From Chamaecrista fasciculata (Eukaryota > Streptophyta > Magnoliopsida > Fabales > Fabaceae): a stretch of 64,000 bases of DNA. This document shows, piece after piece, positions 44,310 to 56,584 of the stretch (its first letter is position 1; every line of letters begins with the position of its first letter). The stretch covers positions 44,239 through 108,238 of the forward strand of contig QANZ01037145.1 of assembly GCA_003254925.1 (NCBI GenBank), read 5' to 3'. The translations under genes and the position numbers were made by a program. The notes beneath the pieces were generated by a model, which did not search any database, was not told the origin of the DNA, and saw only the letters and a list, made by a program, of their open reading frames with translations.

Positions 44310-47300
44310 ATGAGTGCTTCCATGGAGGTTACCCTTCAAGATCCCCCAATCCACGAAACCTTTGAACAAAACGGTGTCGCTGCCTCTGACTCAGCTCCTT
44401 CTCCTATGCTTTCTGAACAGAAATTTCTCGTCTCTGGTACCATCTCCTTCAGCATCTACGAGATTCTCTTGCTTCCAATTCTTTATGTTCTAGTTATTTT
44501 ATATTAACTTTAATTTTTTTCCTTTCTCCCTCTACCAGTTGAAGTATGTCTAAAGCCTTCGAGTACAGCTCGGATCGACGATGTCCGTTTTTCCGTCACT
44601 AGGTATGCCGTTTTCTGATGCTTATTGACTTCAAGTTCGATTTTCTGGAGGAGTTTTTTCTTATGTTATATGAATTCTTTAATACCTATAAGTTAATTTG
44701 AGGCTTATCTGCCTGTGGAATTACCTAGTCCAGTTTTTTAAGTCTGATAAAATCAGTGTTTAGTTGTGCTTCATTGGACGCTGAACAAGAAGATTAATGA
44801 CATCTTATTCTTATTATTTTTTCTGCCTGCTTATTATCGCCGATTTCAATGAGTTTCAGGATGCTTGAAAATAGAAATTTGAGCTATACTGATGGACCTA
44901 TTCCTGTGCCTCCTGAAGATTCGTTTCTTTTAGAAAATGTGCAAAGAATTTGTATTTGCGATACAGGTACGTCACTTTACCTTCACAATAGGAGCATCGC
45001 ATACTAACTCTTACTAGGTAGATGTTAGGATTCTCCACATTGTATAATGTAACAAGTTAAGTTTTTAAAAGGCAATGTATATGCCATTTAGGTCATTTCT
45101 CTTAAACACGGTTTTAAAACCTTGGGAGTTATTGACAATCTGTAATGTCATACAAGGTTTTATTTATATGGTTCACCTATCTGATGCTAAAATATTTATC
45201 TTCTAGATGAGTGGATGAACAACCATAACGTTCTTTTGTTCTGGCAAGTCAATCCTGTTGTCCATGTCTTTCAGGTGATACTGCTCAACTGGCTCTATAA
45301 TATATATCTCGTGTTCCATAGATGGCTCATGGCTCCTTTTCAGATTAATATGTTCACAGAATACGTGGCTATGATTTCTTCTGTTTTACTTATAAGTTAT
45401 AACTTGCTCAGATAATTTTCATAAGGAAAGAACCTTCTGAGATGGTAACCATGCGCTAATTTGTTTTATATCTTTAGTTTTAGTGTCTAATCACAAATCC
45501 CATCTCTCACTTTAGTTCAGAATCTCTATGTTACTCTTAGTAGAAGTGCATTCCATAATTTTGTCAATATTTCCTGAATTTTACTTTGTCAGCTCAGCGA
45601 AGAAGGACCGTGTGAGGATATAAGCACGGACGGCCAACCTTCCAGCTTCAATGAATGGATTCTCCCTGCAAAAGAATTTGATGGAATGTGGGAAAGGTTC
45701 AGAACAGCTTACACTTTATTAATATATTCACACTTACTAGTAATTTTTAGAGTGTAATCTTGGAGTTCTAAATTAATCTATCCTGCACAACCATTGGTTT
45801 TGCAGCTTGATATATGAATCTGGTCTCAAGCAAAGGTTGTTAAGATATGCAGCGAGTGCTTTGCTCTTCACTGAAAAGGGTGTTGACCCATTTCTTGTTT
45901 CATGGAACCGGTAATCTATTGAAGTATTAATTTTATTCACATCTCCTCTAACTTGTGCTTGTGGTCTTCAATTCTGAATCTTGTTTTACAACCATTCCTT
46001 GGCCACGTCAAATGCTCTTGCCCTGGTAGCCTATTTGCGTGGTATTGCTTCTTGAGATCATAACTCAAGCAAACTTGGGTTCTGGACAACTGAAAACTAC
46101 TAAATATAACTGCTGATGGAGCTGAGCACTTGTGAACGGACTTGCTTTAATTCATTCTGCTCTTTCAGGCTCCCGCTAAAAGTGAAGAATTTAGAGCTTA
46201 AATAATATCATCCGGGCTGTTTTATTTATAGTAAAATGAAATATTATTCTTTACTTGTTGCCTTCTTTTTCATCTTTCTGTACTGCTCAGCATTGGTCCC
46301 ATCCATAAGTCATATCGCAGATGTAGATCATTTAGCGGTGACAGGATTTTGGTCTTTAAAACTTCAATGACATGAATAAACTATTCATAGAATGAATGCC
46401 AGATGTAGTACATGCTTACTTAGATCACCCTTACCACTAATGACAAACCTGAGTCATATCTGGTGCACTGAAAAAAAGTTTGATCGTCACCACAGCAAGG
46501 CTTCTTTTACTTTATTTTTATTTCCATCTGTTGCCTGAGAAATTAGTTTACTACTCAAGTAAAATAATCCTGATAATCTTGATTCTTCTTAATATTGCAG
46601 AATTGTTCTTTTACATGGACCTCCTGGGACTGGAAAAACATCATTATGTAAAGCATTAGCACAAAAACTATCCATTCGATTCAGTCAGAGGTGCATTAAT
46701 CTAAGTTAGCCATAATTTCGTCAGCTTCCCCTCCCCCTCTCCTGTTTTATACTGTACCGTCTAGTGAATAACGGAACAGTAACAAAGTCACCCGTTTTTG
46801 GTTTAATTTCCTTCAGATACCCGCAGTCCCAGCTTATTGAAGTTAATGCACATTCTTTGTTCAGTAAATGGTTCTCTGAAAGTGGCAAACTGGTATGCTT
46901 TTGAGCCTTTAATTTCAGTTTTTGACTCTTTACGTAGGCTTACACATTGTTTGTCCATGATTCTGGCAAATTCCTAGCGTGTATAAGATGACAGGGAAGG
47001 AAAATGTACACAGTATTATTATTTAAAGAAAGAGCAAAATCTATAAACCATCTCTTCGTTGTTGGGGTCGCACTGTTTCTTGGGAATTGAAAGTTAGAAA
47101 TGTCATATCTTGTCATCTGGTGGAAAATCAATGGGGAAAAAGGTTGAAGAGTTAATCTCCAATCTTGCAGGAGTTATTCATTTTATGTATTTTCTTGGGT
47201 AGTTTCAGTCACTTTCTTACGTTTAGATTGATATACTAATTATTCAAAGTTAGCGCTTCAAAAGAAACGATAAGCACCTCTTTTATTTAAAAAGCACGGG

Positions 47301-49547
47301 CAAATTAGCTGAACTTCACTTTGTTTTCTGTCTAGTCACATTTGTCTTTATATTTGAAGGTATATTTTTTGTTAGCTAGACATTTAGGTTATAGTGTGTT
47401 GTTGTTCAGTACAACGAGGAACGAATGGATTACATGCATGAGATCAATATGCTTTACTGGAGTCCAAACCTGAATAAGTTCTTCCGAAATTTAAGAGTCC
47501 CGCTGCCATGAGTACTGTGCAAATACATCCGTATAAGAATTCGTGGAGTTTCATATCAAAGTAATTAATAGGTGAAAATGCAAAGTTGCGGACCGGAAAA
47601 CTATGCAGTTTGCCATCAATAAACTGTTTTAGTTATATTGATGAATATCCGTTTTTTTTTTTCACTGAATGTTCTTATAGGTAGCAAAGCTTTTCCAAAA
47701 GATTCAAGAAATGGTAGAGGAAGAAAACAATCTGGTATTTGTTTTGATTGGTGAGGCATAACATTACAGGACTTAATGCTCATGTATCAATCATCATTAT
47801 ACGTCAGATTAGTGATAATTTATTGATGCTTGTGATCCTGCAGATGAAGTCGAAAGTCTTGCTGCTGCTAGAAAAGCTGCTTTATCTGGTTCTGAACCGT
47901 CAGATTCCATTCGGGTAAAGTCCTCTCTCCGCTCCTCCCTACCAGAAATATAAAAACAATACTGTTCCTCTCCTAAATTTTCTGAGGATGTAGAATGTGT
48001 TACACAAACATATGGATATGAAATCTAGAGGCATTAGATTCTTCTAGTTGGTGTGTATATTTGTACATATTGAATCCGAATCTGTAATTTCAGGTTGTCA
48101 ATGCATTACTAACTCAGATGGACAAGTTAAAATCTTCTCCAAATGTGATGATTCTAACTACTTCCAACATAACTGCAGCTATCGGTGAGCGTAAAATTAA
48201 TCTCATGCATTCAGTTTATAGTTCTTGTAAGTTATGCGGATACGTGAACTATTGTTGGTTCACTTACATGCTGGAAACCAGCTATGCATAGTGGGCTTTC
48301 CTTATTTATATAACCTGCTTGGGGCTTCTAATGTCATGCTATTACAAAGACAAAGCTGAGATTTCTATTGCCACCATAGATGCTCCAAGGTGTCTTACAT
48401 ATGCGGAGCCTTCCTAAAATTTTTTTTACTTTCTTTCTCGCTTCCTCCTGCATCTCCAATTTCCTTTGTAATGGAAAATTCCATAATTCGCAGATCATAC
48501 ATATTTATCAGTTCTATTACAGATATTGCTTTTGTTGATCGAGCTGATATCAAAGCGTATGTTGGTCCTCCAACTCTCCAAGCTCGCTATGAAATACTAA
48601 GGTCGGGTTTGCAGGAACTGATGCGTACAGGGATCTTGACAAGTTTACAGGTGCAGTATTAAGATTTTGACAAGGAGAACTCTCCTCGTAAATTATCTTA
48701 AAATTTGCGCATAATAACAAAAAATATAGGCTTAAGTGCACTTTTGGTCTCCCAACTTTTGCAAAAGTCTCAATTTGGTCCTCTAACTTTTTTTGTTGCA
48801 ATTTTGGTCTCCTAATTTTCGCAAAAGTCTCAATTTGGTCCTCTAACTTTTTTTGTTGCAATTTTGGTCCCTTAACTTTTGAAAACGTCTCACCGTTGGT
48901 CCTCAATGTGAGACGTTTTCAAAAGTTAAGGGACTAAACTTGCAACAAAAAAAGTTAGGGGACCAAATTGAGACCTTTGCGAAAGTTAGGGAACCAAAAG
49001 TGCACTTAAGCCAAAAATATATTTTATACTAGTTTCAAGAAATTTTAAGTAAATAACTTAACCTCCAAAGAAGTGGAGTTTTCTGTAATACTGCCAAAAA
49101 ATTTTCGATTAATTAATACTTTCCAATCGCCATTTCGATTGGGACGTGTTGGCACTATAATATTGTTGCTAATTATGCATGGCTGGTTAGGATTGTGAGA
49201 ATATCACACTTCCAAATTATGCTGGTGCGAAGGAGCGATTAAACACGTCAGATAATTGTGAGGCCGCTACAACCACTCAACTGTGTAAACAACTACTTGA
49301 AACCGCAGCGGCATGTGAGGTAGGAACAAGTACAAATTGTGAAGTCAATTTTTGCCATTTTGAGTTGAAACCTCAATTTTAACTTTGTGTTTTGATTTGT
49401 TTGTAGGGAATGAGCGGAAGATCTTTGAGAAAGCTTCCATTCTTAGCACATGCTGCTCTTGCTGATCATTTTGATTGCAACCCTATTAAGTTCTTATGTA
49501 CCATGGTAGAAACAGCAAAGAGGGAGCGTTCTGAGCTTCCCGACTGA
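44310..49547 (+). CDS. PCH2: PCH2/TRIP13 AAA+ ATPase
   Basis: Fourteen exons: 44310-44436, 44539-44602, 44860-44966, 45207-45274, 45593-45696, 45806-45910, 46601-46690, 46817-46892, 47681-47750, 47844-47914, 48094-48184, 48523-48650, 49191-49319, 49407-49547. All introns are GT-AG and the frame is kept throughout, giving 456 residues. Walker A is GPPGTGKT (198-205), Walker B VFVLIDE (Glu272), sensor 1 ILTTSN, then [13 protein letters not shown] and [11 protein letters not shown] near the C-terminus. This is the pachytene checkpoint protein 2 family (rice CRC1), a hexameric ATPase that remodels HORMA proteins such as ASY1 in meiosis. The length is usual for plant members (about 450-480). The N-terminal part before the ATPase is the substrate-binding NTD. 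A Mutator-type MITE sits in intron 12 and another just upstream. Confidence 0.95.
48729..49012. mobile_element. Mutator-type MITE in PCH2 intron 12 (284 bp)
   Basis: TSD AAAAATATA is perfect at 48720-48728 and 49013-49021. Termini are GGCTTAAGTGCACTTTTGGT and its complement. The left arm carries a duplicated block (CGCAAAAGTCTCAATTTGG type), so the arms are unequal but still pair over most of their length. Confidence 0.9.
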
Positions 49548-50323
49548 AATACTTTAGTTAGTTCACTGCAATGTTATACGATATATGTCTCTACAACGAT
49601 TATATTTATTTGTAAAATACTACATGCAATGAATGATCAGATGCATGCAGTACTGGATGACTAATCCCACAATAGCTGGTTCAAATGACGCTTTGACCCA
49701 AGGAAATTCTTTTATAATATGCAATGAAGGATTAGTGTTATGTCTAAGAGACTTGAAAGTTTAGTTAGCTTGATTAACATTTGCTCTGCGGATACTAGGG
49801 CCAAGATTTGCCAATGATTTGGTTACATATGTGCATATGAACTTCATGAAGTGGACAGATGCACTACAGTTTAGAGAGAGAAAGAGAGTTAGATAGAGAA
49901 ATGTAGGTCATATTAATATTTTCTCTCTCTAAACTGCGGTGCATTACACTGCAGAGGATCCAGGTCTTGAACTTCACGTTATTGCCACTTCATACCTTCA
50001 ATGAAAATCTAATAAACACAACTTTAGGCATAAAAAAATAACTGTCCTCACAAAACTTGTTTTTCTTTTCCATGTCATGAATTTTCACTGTCTCTGTTAG
50101 AAGTGCACAAGAGTTGTAATAGGAAAGGTTTATTTATTAAAAAAAATGCTAATAATAATGAAAGTATGATTTATAACATGAACAACTACAATTTCACAGG
50201 CATCAAATGAATCTTAAACAACGAAAGAACAAAAAGCAAGATCTATCTTGCTTGATGCAATTTGATTATAATCATCATTCAAAGAAAATTCGTTACAAAT
50301 CAGTGCAAGAAAATTTCTAGGGA
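49548..50323. other. region between convergent PCH2 and PPR genes
   Basis: The two genes converge here and share 3' flanks. The only structure is the hairpin at 49858-49945. Confidence 0.6.
49858..49945. repeat. hairpin with about 25-bp stem
   Basis: GATGCACTACAGTTTAGAGA and the following GAGAAA pair with TTTCTCTCTCTAAACTGC then GGTGCAT after a 35-bp loop. One G-T or mismatch pair. It could be a tiny MITE. Confidence 0.65.
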
Positions 50324-52213
50324 TCAAGAAGCAGCTGTGCTACTCTTTGCAAAACCAAAAAGTTCACAAATCTTATGATGTACTCGTATATGATGGGGGC
50401 ACTTGTAAAGCAGATCCTTTGCCTCATAATGTCTACCTTCTCGGAAGAAGGATTCAAATATATGAAGGTAAGTTGAATAGGACGGGAAACTTTTCACACT
50501 CAATGTCTTCAGAAATTCCTCAGCATTTTCTACTGTCCCAAACTTTGCAATGTACTGCACAAAAGGATCCGAAAATGGAGGGTAGTTATGTTGCTTCATC
50601 AAACGAAGAAGGTCTAGTGCCTCATCAAATTTCATTACCCCCAATAGCTTTTCTATCAGCTTCTTGTATGTAGCTTGCCATGGAGATATACGGCACTTAC
50701 TAACCATCTGTACCAGCAAATTATAAGCACCATCCATTTTGTTTTGATTAAGAAAACCATCAGCAAGAACATCCAACACATCAGCATCTGCTTCACAGCC
50801 TTTCTCAATCATCTTAGCAAAACAAAGCAACGCTTTATCGACTTCATTGGCCGCACAATGCCCTTGGATCAAAATCGTCCAAGTCTTGATATCAGGGATG
50901 CATCCACGAGATTCCATCACATCCAGCATCTTACATGCTTCTTCAAGCCTTCTCATCTTACATAGTCCAAAAACCACTTGACTGTAGGTGATGTTATCAG
51001 GCTCATAACCTGCATTTTGCATAACCTCAACAATCTTTTCGGCTTCATCGAATCTCCCAGCCCTAGTCAATGACCTGTGGATCCCGTCATAGATTGCCTT
51101 GGAGAGTGTATAGCCAGTTGATTCGTATTTCTTTACTACTCTGTCTACTAAATCCAAATTCGGGGGGTCGCCGTTAGAGATGCACTTTAAAAGGACACTA
51201 CAGTCCTGAGTAGATGGTTTATATGCGCCATCCATCATAAGCTCATAAAGTTTTACAGCATCCTCAATCATCTTGTTCTTTTGCAAGTTCCTTGATATTT
51301 TTACATAAGTATCAAGATCAAGTTCATGACCCACACTCTTCATCTCTTCAACAATACTCCAAAACTCATAAATTGAGTCATCTCTTGCAAGAACTCTTGC
51401 CGTTGCATTATAAGTCACAGTATTGTGCTTGAAATCAGATTGCTTTCCAGCCCAATGAAAGAACTTGAAAGCTTTTAAAGGGCATCGTCGGAGTTCTTTC
51501 AAAACCCTTATCACAAAATTATCAGACAATTGAATTTTAAGATTTGCCAGATCATTCTCAACCTCAGTGTTCCATTCTGAACCTGAAATGATATCAACCA
51601 CGTTGGACACAACACTGCCCATAGCATTTTCCTGAAGCATCCGATTATAGAAGTGTGTCACAGCCACAGCATCACTCTCCATCTTTGCCATTTTAAGAGT
51701 CCTGAAAACTGTTTTATATGTATCCTCATCAAGATAGAAACCCTTTTCCTTCATCACCCTCAGAGTAATCCAAAATTGTTTCATTGTCTCCTTAGTCACT
51801 AAAATCCTAACCATTAAGCTATACATTGACGAACTTGGAGTAAACGTGTCTTTTGCAATGACCCATTTAAAGAAACTGAAAGCTTTTTGAGGGCTTTTAT
51901 CGAGCCTCTTCAAGACGTATATAACAGTTTCATGCGTCAGAGAGGATGAGAAAGATTTTTCTAATCCGTTTTCCAAAGCATCGGACCAATCATTGGCCAA
52001 AAGAAGCTCCACAATGGAGTGAGGTTTGGAAGAAAAGTAGAATTTTTGAAGAAGGATTGGATGATGAAAATCAAGAGAGCGAGGGTCAAAGGGAGAAGTA
52101 TATGGAGAGAATCGAGTCACCTGATAACTGAGTAATCGAGAAATGGGAAGTCGAGTAGCGAAAAACGAATCAAGGAATCTGAGGGAACCATAAATTGCCG
52201 TCACCCGCTTCAT
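50324..52213 (-). CDS. pentatricopeptide repeat (P-class) protein, likely organellar
   Basis: Intronless, 629 residues from the first ATG at 52213-52211 (MKRVTAIYGSLRF); the frame extends ten codons further but only from a TTG. The first about 70 residues are rich in Arg, Ser, Phe and nearly free of acids, as in a mitochondrial or plastid transit peptide. After it come PPR units such as TYNATARVLARDDSIYEFWSI, AIYDGIHRSLTRAGRFDEAE, TYSQVVFGLCKMRRLEEACK and TWTILIQGHCAANEVDKALL, without E, DYW or SMR domains. P-class PPR proteins bind organellar RNA for splicing, stability or processing. The plan resembles the Arabidopsis At3g48250 (BIR6)/At3g02490/At5g15980 group, but I cannot fix the orthologue. 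Confidence 0.93.
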   Translation of the reverse strand: MKRVTAIYGSLRFLDSFFATRLPISRLLSYQVTRFSPYTSPFDPRSLDFHHPILLQKFYFSSKPHSIVELLLANDWSDALENGLEKSFSSSLTHETVIYVLKRLDKSPQKAFSFFKWVIAKDTFTPSSSMYSLMVRILVTKETMKQFWITLRVMKEKGFYLDEDTYKTVFRTLKMAKMESDAVAVTHFYNRMLQENAMGSVVSNVVDIISGSEWNTEVENDLANLKIQLSDNFVIRVLKELRRCPLKAFKFFHWAGKQSDFKHNTVTYNATARVLARDDSIYEFWSIVEEMKSVGHELDLDTYVKISRNLQKNKMIEDAVKLYELMMDGAYKPSTQDCSVLLKCISNGDPPNLDLVDRVVKKYESTGYTLSKAIYDGIHRSLTRAGRFDEAEKIVEVMQNAGYEPDNITYSQVVFGLCKMRRLEEACKMLDVMESRGCIPDIKTWTILIQGHCAANEVDKALLCFAKMIEKGCEADADVLDVLADGFLNQNKMDGAYNLLVQMVSKCRISPWQATYKKLIEKLLGVMKFDEALDLLRLMKQHNYPPFSDPFVQYIAKFGTVENAEEFLKTLSVKSFPSYSTYLHIFESFFREGRHYEAKDLLYKCPHHIRVHHKICELFGFAKSSTAAS

Positions 52214-52640
52214 CGCTGCATAGAGGTATGAGTTATGACGCAATTGTTGGAGGGAAACTAGGGTTCAAGAAAGAGGGATCAAGGAGGGTTTAACAAATAA
52301 CAATTTTTTCATAAAAAAAAATAACAATTTAACTGGGCTAAAAAAAAAACTGCCAGGAGTGGGCACTATGGGTACGGGATCCACTTCGCAAATTTTTCTT
52401 GGATCATCCATAACTCAAAGTAGATTTATCACTGAGTTTTTTTTGGTTTCTTACACTTGTGTTGTGATTATCGCTTTTTCACAAAAAAAAAAAATAGAGG
52501 CCATCTTTTTTTATTTTTGTTCCTATAGACATCCTCTAATAGAGACAATCTTATTTGAGGCATTGTCGCGCACTAAATGTGAGCACCTCTCCTAATCGGG
52601 AATTTGAATATGGGTTCATCAGGTTGTGGGAGACTGGTCC
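52214..52640. promoter_or_regulatory. 5' flank of the PPR gene
   Basis: This is the likely promoter and 5' UTR of the minus-strand PPR gene. It contains one micro-insertion (52295-52330) and is bounded by an hAT element. No TATA box is convincing. Confidence 0.4.
52295..52330. repeat. micro-insertion with 12-bp TSD
   Basis: AAATAACAATTT at 52295-52306 and 52319-52330 flank 12 bp, TTTCATAAAAAA. It sits about 80-120 bp before the PPR start codon. Confidence 0.6.
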
Positions 52641-52648
52641 CTTCCGCT

Positions 52649-53234
52649 TAGAGCCGGGTTGAAGTAATCTTGGCTCACCAACAATTTTAACCCGGTGAGT
52701 TGGTGGGTTAGCTCACCAACCCACCATATAAAAAAATTATAAAATTTTAAAATAAACATAATAAATTTACTTACTCACACTCACTCAATTTCACGTTTCA
52801 CACTCATTTTTTATAACTTTCAATTATAAAATTCAATTCATTATTACTTATTTACTTATTACTTTAGTAGTATCACATTCTGAATTCACAAATCACAATC
52901 ATCAGTATATATATATATATGTTGTTTTATAATGTATTATGTACAAATTATAATGTATTATATACAAAAAATTATAGTTTTATAATATATAAATTATAAT
53001 GTATTATGTACAAAAAAAATGACAGGTTGCAAAAATAAAATATACTTTGAAGTATGATGCAAAAAAAAAAAATTAGTGGGTTACGTGAGCCAACCCGGCT
53101 CACCAAGCTGGTGAGCCGGGTTGGCGAAATCCTGGCTCACCACATATTTTAGCCCGGGTGAGCCAACCCGTATAACCCGCAACTCGTGGTGGGCCAACCC
53201 GTGTGAGCCAGGTTAGCCCACTTTGACGGCTCTA
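52649..53234. mobile_element. hAT non-autonomous element (586 bp)
   Basis: TSD CTTCCGCT is perfect at 52641-52648 and 53235-53242. Termini are TAGAGCCG and CGGCTCTA. Both sub-terminal regions are packed with inverted GGCTCACCAAC/GTGAGCC and AACCCG words. The AT-rich middle has no coding capacity. Confidence 0.9.
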
Positions 53235-53474
53235 CTTCCGCTAAATTTGACCCCGTTGATAAAATAGAGGCAATTTTATTTGAAACATAATCGAGCACTA
53301 AATATAAGTATTGCGTTTTCTTTTTTTTTTTTATTAGAAAGATCAAAAGTTCAAAACCTTATATTGATCCTTAAAATATACAATGAATTTTGGTTTAGCC
53401 TAAATTTTTAATATTTAAAACTTTTTCCTTATTATACTCTTGGTCCTTGAAATAAATTCCATTAAATCTCATGT
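53235..53474. other. AT-rich spacer between transposons
   Basis: Nothing recognised; T-run near 53,320-53,331. Confidence 0.4.
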
Positions 53475-53826
53475 TAAAAAATAACCGAAGTTTGTTTCCT
53501 GTTATTAGAAAGTTAATTGTCATGTAGTCTCCTTCTTTTTCTATAAAAAGAGAAGATTTATGTGAAAGCTTATAGGGATCATCGAATCCCTATATTCTAT
53601 CTATTTATGTACTATGTTTTTAAAGCTTATTGGAAAATAAACTAGAACACAAAATATAGAAGCATAGTTTTATTTAAACTTTTAAAAACATAGTATATAA
53701 ATGGGTAGATAGGGATTCGATAATCCTTTTCACACAAATCTTCTTTTATAAAGGAAGATGAGGGACTACATGATAATTAACTTTCAAATAGTAAGAAACA
53801 TACTTTGGTTATTTTTAGTTACTTTA
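53475..53826. mobile_element. long-arm fold-back MITE
   Basis: Arms of about 150 bp pair almost end to end: AATTGTCATGTAGTC on the left with GACTACATGATAATT on the right, and GGGATCATCGAATCCC with GGGATTCGATAATCC. The centre is near 53,645. The target duplication is not resolved. Confidence 0.7.
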
Positions 53827-54182
53827 AACAAAATATGAACAAATTTTGATATTTTCTTTTCTAAAAGTGAAACTTTCTTTTGTCAATTTATCTATCGTCA
53901 ATAAAAACCAACAAAAATTAAAAAATAGAACTAACAATTTTGAAAAAAAAAATTGTCATCTTTTTTTTCTTCGACCACTTAAGATGTTAGGAGTTTTATT
54001 TTTTATAAAACTTTCAACTTTCTTATTATCAATGTGGCTAACCTCGTTCTAAATTTTTCAATTGTAATGTCCATTTCATATACTATATAAGTTCATCAAT
54101 ATTCTTAAAAAAGTCATAGTTACTTTCAACCTAAATAAGAAAAATCACATTTTCATACCATATTTGCGAAATAGAAAGCAAT

Positions 54183-54752
54183 GTTATGAAACTCAGATCG
54201 GACTGGACGGTTGAACCGGTCTGACCAGGACCCGAGAGTGAAGAAGGCTCGGTTTGGACCATTCGATCGTTCTGGAGATTGGACCGCTTTGAACTGCCTA
54301 AAACCACTTCGGACCGGATTGATCCGGAGCGATTTTTAGAAAACCGGCCGAGTCACTTTTTTTCATAAGAAAATCATTTTTTTTTGTTGGTTTTGTGAAT
54401 CAAATGCAAAAAAGTAATATGAAACTCAATAGAAAATATTATAAATCTATCAAGACAAAGAAAATAAACTCATTTTTTTTTACTAACCTAATAATTATTT
54501 ATGTTGTGACTTTTGTATATTTTATTTATATAGGACAATAAAATTATGGATTCACAAGTATATCTTATTGTTATATAAAATTTATAGTTATATTTTATCA
54601 ATTATAAAATTTTTATATTTAAAATAATTAATTTTATTTTATTTATATATTTATGACGTTATTCGGTTCAATTGTCGATCCAACCGATTGAACCAATCAA
54701 CCCGTAGCCCGAAGGTCTGTCCGAGCCACTCTCCGGTCCGATTTTAATAACA
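54183..54752. mobile_element. GGACCGG-rich inverted-repeat element
   Basis: The left end is GTTATGAAACTCAGATCGGAC, the right end the complement of GTTATTAAAATCGGACCGG. Both sides carry GGTTGAACCGGT/AACCGATTGAACC words around an AT-rich centre. A target duplication is not visible. Confidence 0.6.
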
Positions 54753-55334
54753 TTAAGTATGGTTTCATATTACTTTAAGGATTTTGCACCTTCAAAATTG
54801 TCTTCCAAGATTGATATTCGTTCTGGATGTCAATAATTATTCTCTCATTATGTTAACAGAGTAACAGACACAACTTATAGTTCCAAACTTCCAATTGAAG
54901 ATTGAGATTGCACCATTGTAATTTCAATATATCTTACAACACAACTAAGTTCAGAAGGTTAATTGCAAATCTTTAATTTGATTCAAACGTTGGAGAAGAA
55001 GAATTGCCGTACAATAACATGAACCCTAAATTAATTATTTGAGGATGGAAGGTAAATTAGGTATAGAAACATTAACGGCTAATGTTACATTATCCATTAT
55101 ATAGTGTCATGTAGGAGAGAGATTTTTGACACATTGCACTTTCTTTCTTCTATGTTAGTTGTCCAAATCACAGTTATGAATTAACTATATGAGAGGAACG
55201 ACATCAATTTTAGGACCACTATGGAAAAACCAGAAAAACAAACAGATCACAGTAGTGGAACAAAAACATAGAAGATCAAAGTAAAATCTATCCATACACA
55301 TAAGATTAAAATGAGGTTTTGGCCCATCGGTATA
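54753..55334. other. intergenic DNA, nothing recognised
   Basis: No exon and no transposon end found. Confidence 0.45.
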
Positions 55335-55835
55335 TAGGGGTGTTCAAGGGTTGGATTTAGGCCATTATAGGTAGGTTAGTTTTGGCTCAATATTTTATTA
55401 GGCGAGTTTAGTTGGGTTGGACTAAAGAAAATAATTGAGTTTTTTTTTTGTCAAAAGAAAATAATTGAGTTAACTTAAACCAAATAGTAGCGGATTGGTT
55501 TGAGTTGAATTCGCAGGTCGGCCCATATTATTATTTTTTTTAATTTGGTCCCACTTCAATTTTTTCCTCAATTTGTTTTTGAAAGACTAAATTGAAAATA
55601 ATATCATTTGATAGATCAAAATATAATTTTACCTAAATAAAAAATATTTTTGTTTTCTATTCTTATAAGCCGACGAGTTAGATTGGATTGAACAGGTTCA
55701 AAATCTTGAAACTCGCAATCTAACCCAAAATATAACGGGTTCAAATTTTTTAACTCTAACCAACTCAACAACTTAACCCAAACTAATGAATTGAGTTGGT
55801 TTTCGCGGGTTGTGCAAACCTTGATAACACCCTTA
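55335..55835. mobile_element. hAT-like non-autonomous element, degraded
   Basis: The left end TAGGGGTGTTCAAGG and right end CCTTGATAACACCCTTA are inverted, and the sub-terminal GGGTTGG/CCAACTC words fit an hAT MITE. No 8-bp duplication is found. A micro-insertion (55424-55471) lies inside. Confidence 0.55.
55424..55471. repeat. micro-insertion with 18-bp TSD inside hAT-like element
   Basis: AAAGAAAATAATTGAGTT at 55424-55441 is repeated exactly at 55454-55471. The insert is 12 bp, eight T's then GTCA, that is TGAC plus A8 on the other strand. The host is itself a transposon, so this insertion is younger than the element. Confidence 0.75.
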
Positions 55836-56584
55836 TATATCAACGTGTGTGTATATATATATATATATATATGACTTTGTTTTACACAATTCTTTGTAAA
55901 ATATATGTTGAGAGTCGCATCGCATGATATAAGTTTGGTGCGTGGAAAAATGATTTTCTCCTGCAAAGTGATATCATGTGATACATGAGTGAAGATCACT
56001 AGATGGGTGTAAGAAGTAACAAGTGCTTAAAGCTGGAGACAACAAGCACTAGGAATTGTAAAGCACAAATCCAACGAATGCATCACTTTTTTGGCACAAG
56101 CGACCAAAAGATAAAGCAAATACACAAAGGCCAAAAACCTCCCTCAAAGGCTCAAACTCACCCCTTCAGTAGAACCAAGATAGTACAAACTGTACAATTA
56201 TTTAATTAAACTTTAATTGTATTAAGTTTTTTTTTTTGAATTTTAGGTTACTGATAAAAAAAAATATCCATAAATTTTAAACTTTGATAGACAAGTTTAA
56301 TGAATTTTCAATTTTACTTACTTAAAGATTCATGAGTTTCAAAATTTAATTGCCAAACCTCCTAAGCTTTTAGTTTTATTCACTTAAGTCCTCTGAGCTT
56401 TTAAAAAGTGAGATCATTTAAGATTTCTTACTGAAAAAAAGTTAAAAGTATAAAAAGTTTGTCCATCAAGTTTTAAATGAATAAAATTAACAGGTAGTCT
56501 TTTGTTCCTAATCTAAAACTCAAAAAATCTTCTAATAATTTAGTCTTCAATTAGTTGAACGTCCTAAAACACCCATATATAATA
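55836..56584. other. AT-rich intergenic DNA
   Basis: A (TA)n tract lies around 55,853-55,871. From about 56,220 there are inverted AAGTTTAATGAATTTTC-like words that may be a further degraded fold-back. No gene. Confidence 0.45.
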
